Positions 50,129 to 64,000 of a stretch of DNA of 64,000 nucleotides are shown here, piece by piece. The position numbers were made by a program, and so were the translations under genes. Under the pieces are notes generated by a model that saw only the letters and a list, made by a program, of their open reading frames with translations, was not told where the DNA came from and did no database searches. The stretch comes from Monosiga brevicollis MX1. Its lineage: Eukaryota > Opisthokonta > Choanoflagellata > Craspedida > Salpingoecidae. How positions within the stretch are numbered: position 1 is the stretch's first letter; each line of letters starts with the position of its first letter. The stretch lies in assembly GCF_000002865.3 (NCBI RefSeq), contig NW_001865040.1, positions 1,707,864 to 1,771,863 of the forward strand, read 5' to 3'.

Positions 50129-51132
50129 GCCGGCGGTGTGTCCTATGTGTTGTGCATGTGTCCGAGTAGAGGTGAGCCCAACAAGGCGGGTCAAACTTGC
50201 CCTTCCAGCTCGGCACATGGATTGGCGGTGACTGCATGCTGCTGACAACACCCTGGCTTGTGCCTTACCCCCCCTCAGGTCACGCAAGCTCTGAACCACA
50301 ACGCAAAGCAACCTCGTCGCCACACTCGTTGTCGTACCTTACAAGTGTGGGGAGCCGCGACGTCGGCGAGCCGCGTGTTCTTGGCCGTGAAGGCACCCGC
50401 AACGCAAGACACGCGTCGTGCTTGCTTTTCTGCCAAGTCAAACCAATCGTTTCCAGCGCAGAACCAGAAACCTCGGCCCAGACCGACAAACACAACAAGG
50501 AAACGCGCAAAAATTGCCGGGAGGCGGGGAGGCTGGGGCGCTTGCTGGCGATGAATGAGGAGAATGCACCCAAGTCGCTCTGGGGCAAGCTTTCGCGTCA
50601 CCAAGGACCGGTTGTCACCTGGTAGCACCCCGACAACTGTCTGACAAAATCCTATTTATCTGACATATTCACAACCCTCCAAAATGTAAAGTTTGTTAAT
50701 TTTGCCGAATACAATTTCAAAGTTGAAAGCGTGTCATTTGGCATGCTTTAGTGTAGTGGGTTTATGCCCCTTGGGTGCTGTTGATGTCTCTCTTTCCTGC
50801 ACGGCGGCTGGGGGTGGAGAGGTGAGTGAAATGCGTGATGGCAAACGCGGCGCGATGGCAGTGTGTCTCTCTGTGTGTGGTGGTGGTGGTAGGCATTGCC
50901 ACTGGTGTCTATGTGCGGCATAGGGGATGTTGGTGGAGGTACGGGAAGAGGTGATTGATTGGGCGGCAAAGTCTTGCGGCTCATGGCCCTGCGACACGTT
51001 GTGGTAGTCGGCACAAACCAGCTCAAACCCCTGCAGCTCCCGCCGTGTTTTGAGCCAGACTCGGCACCCTTGACGGAGCGTGGTGGTTGAAGCACACCCA
51101 TTTGCTGCCACATCCCAGAGACAACCGTTGCC
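50129..51132. other. divergent promoter region
   Basis: Between the CDKL and spectrin start codons. Nothing beyond ordinary spacer with short GTG-rich (50877-50892) runs. Confidence 0.55.
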
Positions 51133-60244
<9,112 letters not shown>

Positions 60245-60501
60245 TTCGTTTCCTGGTCTAGCGGCCCACAATGACGAGCGTGCAAGTATGATTTTCATTG
60301 GGTCTTTTGTGTGCGTTTCCCTACCATTCTCGTCTGCGATCCAGCCCCGGACCCCCTTGTCCATTGTAATTGAAGCCCCATTTGATGGTTTGCTTGATGT
60401 GCACCATCTGCATGTTTTTGAGGTTTTTATTTCGACTGTTTGCGTCATTTCGGGTGGGCGGAGCGTCTGACATTTTTTTTTTTTTTTTTTTTTTGCCAAA
60501 A

Positions 60502-60652
<151 letters not shown>

Positions 60653-60702
60653 NNNNNNNNNNNNNNNNNNNNNNNNNNNNNNNNNNNNNNNNNNNNNNNN
60701 NN
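60653..60702. other. assembly gap (50 N)
   Basis: A second run of exactly 50 N, again at the end of a (GA)n tract. Positions 60703-61008 hold the likely promoter/5' UTR of the SNAP-25-like gene and no coding sequence I can prove. Confidence 0.98.
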
Positions 60703-61008
60703 GTAGTGCGAGCTGTGTGGGAGGCGGCGGTCTGGGCTCCACCAAACACAGGAGCGGCGTTGGTGTTGGAGCGTAATGACCTAGTCTTGCTGTGCCCGGT
60801 AGTTGTGCTTGCCCCTTGTTTCATGTATTTTTTACTGCTGCGTCCTGCAATCTTTCCCGACTGATTCGGCGGGCGCACATTGTGACTGTGACTGATCGTG
60901 GCCGGTTCTTTTGCGGTTCCCTTGAGCAACAGAACTGGCGCACGACGGCCGCGGGCTGCCGATCATTGAGTACGAGTGCGAATCACCTTTGAAACGATCA
61001 ACGGCGAG

Positions 61009-62530
61009 ATGGCTCAGCAACGCACCCTGGCCGACGTTCAAAACGAAGCCAACACCATCATCGATGATGTAGGCCACTTGCCATCATGCCGTGCTTGAAT
61101 ACAGATCTATGCCAAACATTACCAAGCAGTCACATCGATGCGTGCTTAGGATGTGGCAGCAACCCGGCGCATGCGTCACCTCGTGGTTGAGGACCAACAA
61201 ATGAACGAAGAGACACTTCGAAACCTCGATGAACAAGGGGGTGCGTCTTTATTTCACCCGTCTGCGCAGGCCTCCTGATGAGAACGCTTTTCTTCAGGTT
61301 CTCGTCTCAACTTACCCACAATCATTACTTTGCCTCACCTTTGAAAATGTCCGCGGGCGTCGTGGCTACAGAGCAACTCCGTCGTGTTGAGCGAGGACTG
61401 GACGGCATCAACGCCAACACGCGCCAGGCCGAGCGTGAGCTCACTAAGATGGAAAAGTGTTGTGGCTGCTGCCTCTGCCCCTGCACGCCGTGCGTTTCAC
61501 TGTCCCAGACAGCTTGCATCATGCCTGCCTCCCTTACCCATGCTGAGCTTGATGCCTCGTGAGGTCCGGTTTTAATCATGTTTTTCTCCTTTTTTTTCAT
61601 AGGCGGCACAACTTTGAGAAGCGCGAGGGCTACAACGATGTTTGGAAGGGTCATGGCGACGAGCATGAGAATGCTGAAGCCGTCATCGACGAGCAGCCCA
61701 CTGCAGCATCGGCTCGCGGTTCGTTGATGCTCCAGGCTGGGACGTTGTCTTTTACCGACGTTGCCAATGACTCAAGCAACGGCCTTTGATGATCCTGCGT
61801 GTGCCCATCCGCACTTATAATACGACCTTGCTGCTCTGCTGACTTCATCAGGTGGACACGCGGCGGCCCGTGGTGGCCAGAAACAGATGGTCAAAGAGAT
61901 CACCGGTGATGATCGCGAGAAGGAAATGAACGAAAACCTCAAGTACGTCCCCGTCTCATTGCATGTGCCTTGAGGCCCGCAGTTTCGCACCACTCTTGTC
62001 TTCCTAGCATTTTGTTCATCTTCGCACACTGCGCCTCGGTTTTTATCTTAGTGTGGTGAGCGACGTCCTAGGTAACCTCCGTGCACAGGCGCAGGCGATG
62101 GGTGACGAACTGGACGAGCAAAACGACACGTTGGCGCGCATTGATGGCAAGGTGGGTTGGTGTTCACTAAATTTGAGCAACTATCATCAACATCCTATGC
62201 TTGAACACATTCGCCTGGGTGCACTGCTAGCACGAGACCAACTGCGCGCTACCCGCACAGCCATCATGTCATTGACAGACGTGGCTTGGCATGCCAAGTC
62301 GAGCAGGCAGAGCCACCTCCGACACACACACACACACACACGCACACACACACACACACACAGATACAGTCGCAGACGCATGTCCATGACCCACTTACAT
62401 TCAGTGGCCAAGATAACTCATGATGTTTTGGCGGTGGCTTTCGCGCTTTGGCTATCAACAGATGACTTCTGATATTGCCCGCGTGCAAGCCGCATCGGAT
62501 CGCACGGCGGTGCTGACCAAGCGGGCGTAA
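61009..62530 (+). CDS. SNAP-25-like Q-SNARE with two SNARE motifs
   Basis: Membrane-fusion SNARE supplying the Qb and Qc helices. Exons 61009-61068, 61150-61240, 61372-61489, 61603-61718, 61852-61942, 62052-62151 and 62462-62530 give 214 residues (animal SNAP-25 has 206). SNARE motif 1 (about 21-79): RMRHLVVEDQQMNEETL, NLDEQGEQLRRVERGLDGIN, with the zero-layer Gln in DEQ. A cysteine cluster KCCGCCLCPC (six Cys, about residues 80-88) matches the palmitoylation site of SNAP-25 (CGLCVCPC). SNARE motif 2 (about 138-214): EKEMNENLNVVSDVLGNL, MGDELDEQNDTLARIDGK with the zero-layer Gln, ending SDRTAVLTKRA. Membrane anchorage by palmitoylation is inferred from the cluster; there is no transmembrane segment. 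Confidence 0.95.
62324..62362. repeat. (AC)n microsatellite in the last SNAP-25 intron
   Basis: An AC run with one CG interruption, in the 310 bp intron before the last exon. Confidence 0.93.
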
Positions 62531-63147
62531 ATTCTGCTGGCTGCATGAGTGGTCGGTCAGTCGATTCAGGCCGCCTTCAAAAGAACTTTACTCTTCTAAA
62601 AAATTAAGTGTTTTCGTTGCGAGCCTGCAAACAATGCGGACATTGTGTTGTCGGGAAAGCAAAGCAAGGACAAGAAACACAGCAAAGGGTGAACTCAGTC
62701 CGCATGCCGTCGCCGAAATCAGGGCTCGCGTTATGATTGGATAGAAACACCAGATGTTCAAGGTTTGTTATCACAATGTGAATACAATGATTCATTTGTT
62801 ACATCAACAACATCGGCCGCACTGCCCAAAGAGAAGATGAGGTGGCACCTTGTTTCCATTCGTGTCAACCGAGAAAATAAAAGGCTTCACAATCAAACAT
62901 ACAAAGCAGAAGTGGTCACACCTGACTCTCCCAACGGCAAACGTTCAGGCTTTCTCAATTATATGTACATCATTGGCGTTGGGTATGGTGCACGCAAGTT
63001 TCCACGACAAAAAGACAATGCCACCACAGCACGAAACCAACACCCACAGCCAGGACTGTGACAGCACAAAATAAGCCAGTCAACAAGCAGGCTGCGAGCC
63101 ACGCACCGCGCGGGCCATGATGGGCGACGGCCAGGGCGGTCCATGGA
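62531..63147. other. convergent 3' spacer
   Basis: Between the SNAP-25 and CLC stop codons. An AATAAA at about 62875-62880 could serve as a poly-A signal but is farther from the SNAP-25 stop than expected. No gene seen. Confidence 0.55.
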
Positions 63148-63852
63148 TCATGCCGTGGAGTCATCATTCCTCATAAGGGGCGCTGGGCCCTCGTCCCCAA
63201 AGTCATCCATGGGAGGTGGCCTGTAAGCCGCAAAACGTGAAGAAGCGGTTGGGTGGCGAACGGCCGGGTGCAAAACGTGCATGTGGGAAGATTCCTCATC
63301 GTGAGAATGATCATGGTCGTCCGCGCCGTGGGCTCCGTGTGCATGATCCGCCTTTTGGAAGTCTTTGCGTGTCAGCATGCCCAAAGCCTCGAACCGGTCA
63401 TTGACCACGACCAGATGTCGCAAGCCCTGGGAACGAAAGGTTCTGCACGAGCAAGCAAGGATAGATGATACAGGGCATGGACGAAAATAAGCAATTGCTG
63501 TTGGTGCGATCAAACAACGTCTGTTCACGAGCACGCCACGAACCGAAAGGCTTCGGGGAAACGAGTGTGCTCTAGCGTAAACGCAGGGGTCTCATTCATG
63601 AATTCGGTCAAGTCCGCCTTGCCCAAATTGAGAACGGTGCAATCCAATCGTGAGAGCATTCCAAACGTTTTGTAGTCGTTCTCAAACCCAAATGAACAAA
63701 CACAAAACCGAAACAACAACAAGACAAAGCAAGCGCAGTCATGACACACCGTGTCATGTTCACCCTTGAGGGCGTCATATAAAGTGTAGAGGTGACGCTT
63801 CAAAATAAGACCTATGTTTACACGAAACCAGATCCCAGAAGACAAACCAAGA

Positions 63853-63887
<35 letters not shown>

Positions 63888-64000
63888 ACAGCAAATGCAG
63901 GCGCGTTGTTGTGAGTCGACACCCAAGCCACATGCTCTGAAAAAGCAGTGACAGCGAGCAGGTGCGTCCTACTGACCAATTACTTTGTCGACTCCATCTG
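63148..64000 (-). CDS. CLC chloride channel/transporter, C-terminal CBS region (partial)
   Basis: 3' end of a leftward gene cut by the window edge. Exons in gene order: 63811-63750 (GLILKRHLYTLYDALKGEH, the segment after CBS1), 63680-63544 (KADLTEFMNETPAFTLEHT, start of CBS2) and 63442-63148, which joins in phase to give PEAFRTFRSQGLRHLVVVND and FEALGMLTRKDF, the hallmark end of the second CBS domain in eukaryotic CLC proteins. A His/Asp-rich stretch (HGADDHDHSHDEE) and a short tail lead to the stop at 63148-63150. CBS domains of CLCs bind adenine nucleotides and gate transport. The membrane domain lies beyond the right edge, so channel versus Cl-/H+ exchanger cannot be decided. A poly-A run at about 63853-63885 lies in the next intron. 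Confidence 0.9.

Overview
The window is nuclear DNA from a compact, intron-rich unicellular eukaryote, most likely a choanoflagellate close to Monosiga brevicollis. That assignment is an inference. It rests on introns of about 70-180 bp with strict GT-AG ends, a GC-rich coding style, and a gene set with animal-type signalling and cytoskeletal proteins: PI-PLC, GAF-PDE, a STRAD-like pseudokinase, a CDKL kinase, TPPP, a KDM7-type JmjC enzyme, beta-heavy-like spectrin and SNAP-25. I reconstructed exons by hand from conserved family sequence, splice dinucleotides and reading-phase bookkeeping. Nine genes close as uninterrupted reading frames from start to stop. Nothing prokaryotic, viral, transposon-like, CRISPR or tRNA/rRNA was seen.

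Layout, left to right. 0-1 kb: a (GA)n tract, a 50-N gap, and possibly the tail of a leftward gene. 1.1-8.9 kb (+): a phosphoinositide phospholipase C with a very long X-Y linker and long C-terminal region. 9.3-12.1 kb (-): an unrecognised multi-exon gene, possibly secreted. 12.9-15.2 kb (-): an intronless armadillo-type protein. 17.1-19.8 kb (+): a cyclic-nucleotide phosphodiesterase with one GAF domain. 20.4-22.1 kb (-): a UBE2Q-type ubiquitin-conjugating enzyme. 23.2-27.3 kb (+): a YTH-domain protein with RS, Met-rich and RG-rich tails. 28.2-32.8 kb (+): a STRAD-like pseudokinase with a giant tail. 33.2-36.5 kb (-): RIO kinase 1. 37.1-41.0 kb (+): a KDM7/PHF8-type JmjC demethylase with two PHD fingers. 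41.7-42.9 kb (-): a protein made of three SH3 domains. 43.3-45.9 kb (-): pyruvate kinase. 47.0-47.5 kb (+): TPPP/p25-alpha. 48.1-50.1 kb (-): a CDKL1/4-like kinase. 51.1-60.2 kb (+): a beta-heavy-like spectrin. 61.0-62.5 kb (+): a SNAP-25-like SNARE. 63.1 kb to the right edge (-): the 3' end of a CLC chloride channel/transporter.

Genes are packed in alternating divergent and convergent pairs with 0.3-1.9 kb spacers. These spacers and several introns carry long, nearly pure (GT)n/(AC)n and (GA)n microsatellites; both assembly gaps abut (GA)n. Functionally the window is a mix of housekeeping (pyruvate kinase, RIOK1, UBE2Q), chromatin/RNA (KDM7-like, YTH), second-messenger signalling (PLC, PDE), flagellum/microtubule-associated families (TPPP, CDKL) and membrane cortex/trafficking (spectrin, SNAP-25, CLC). 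There is no sign of a pathway cluster.
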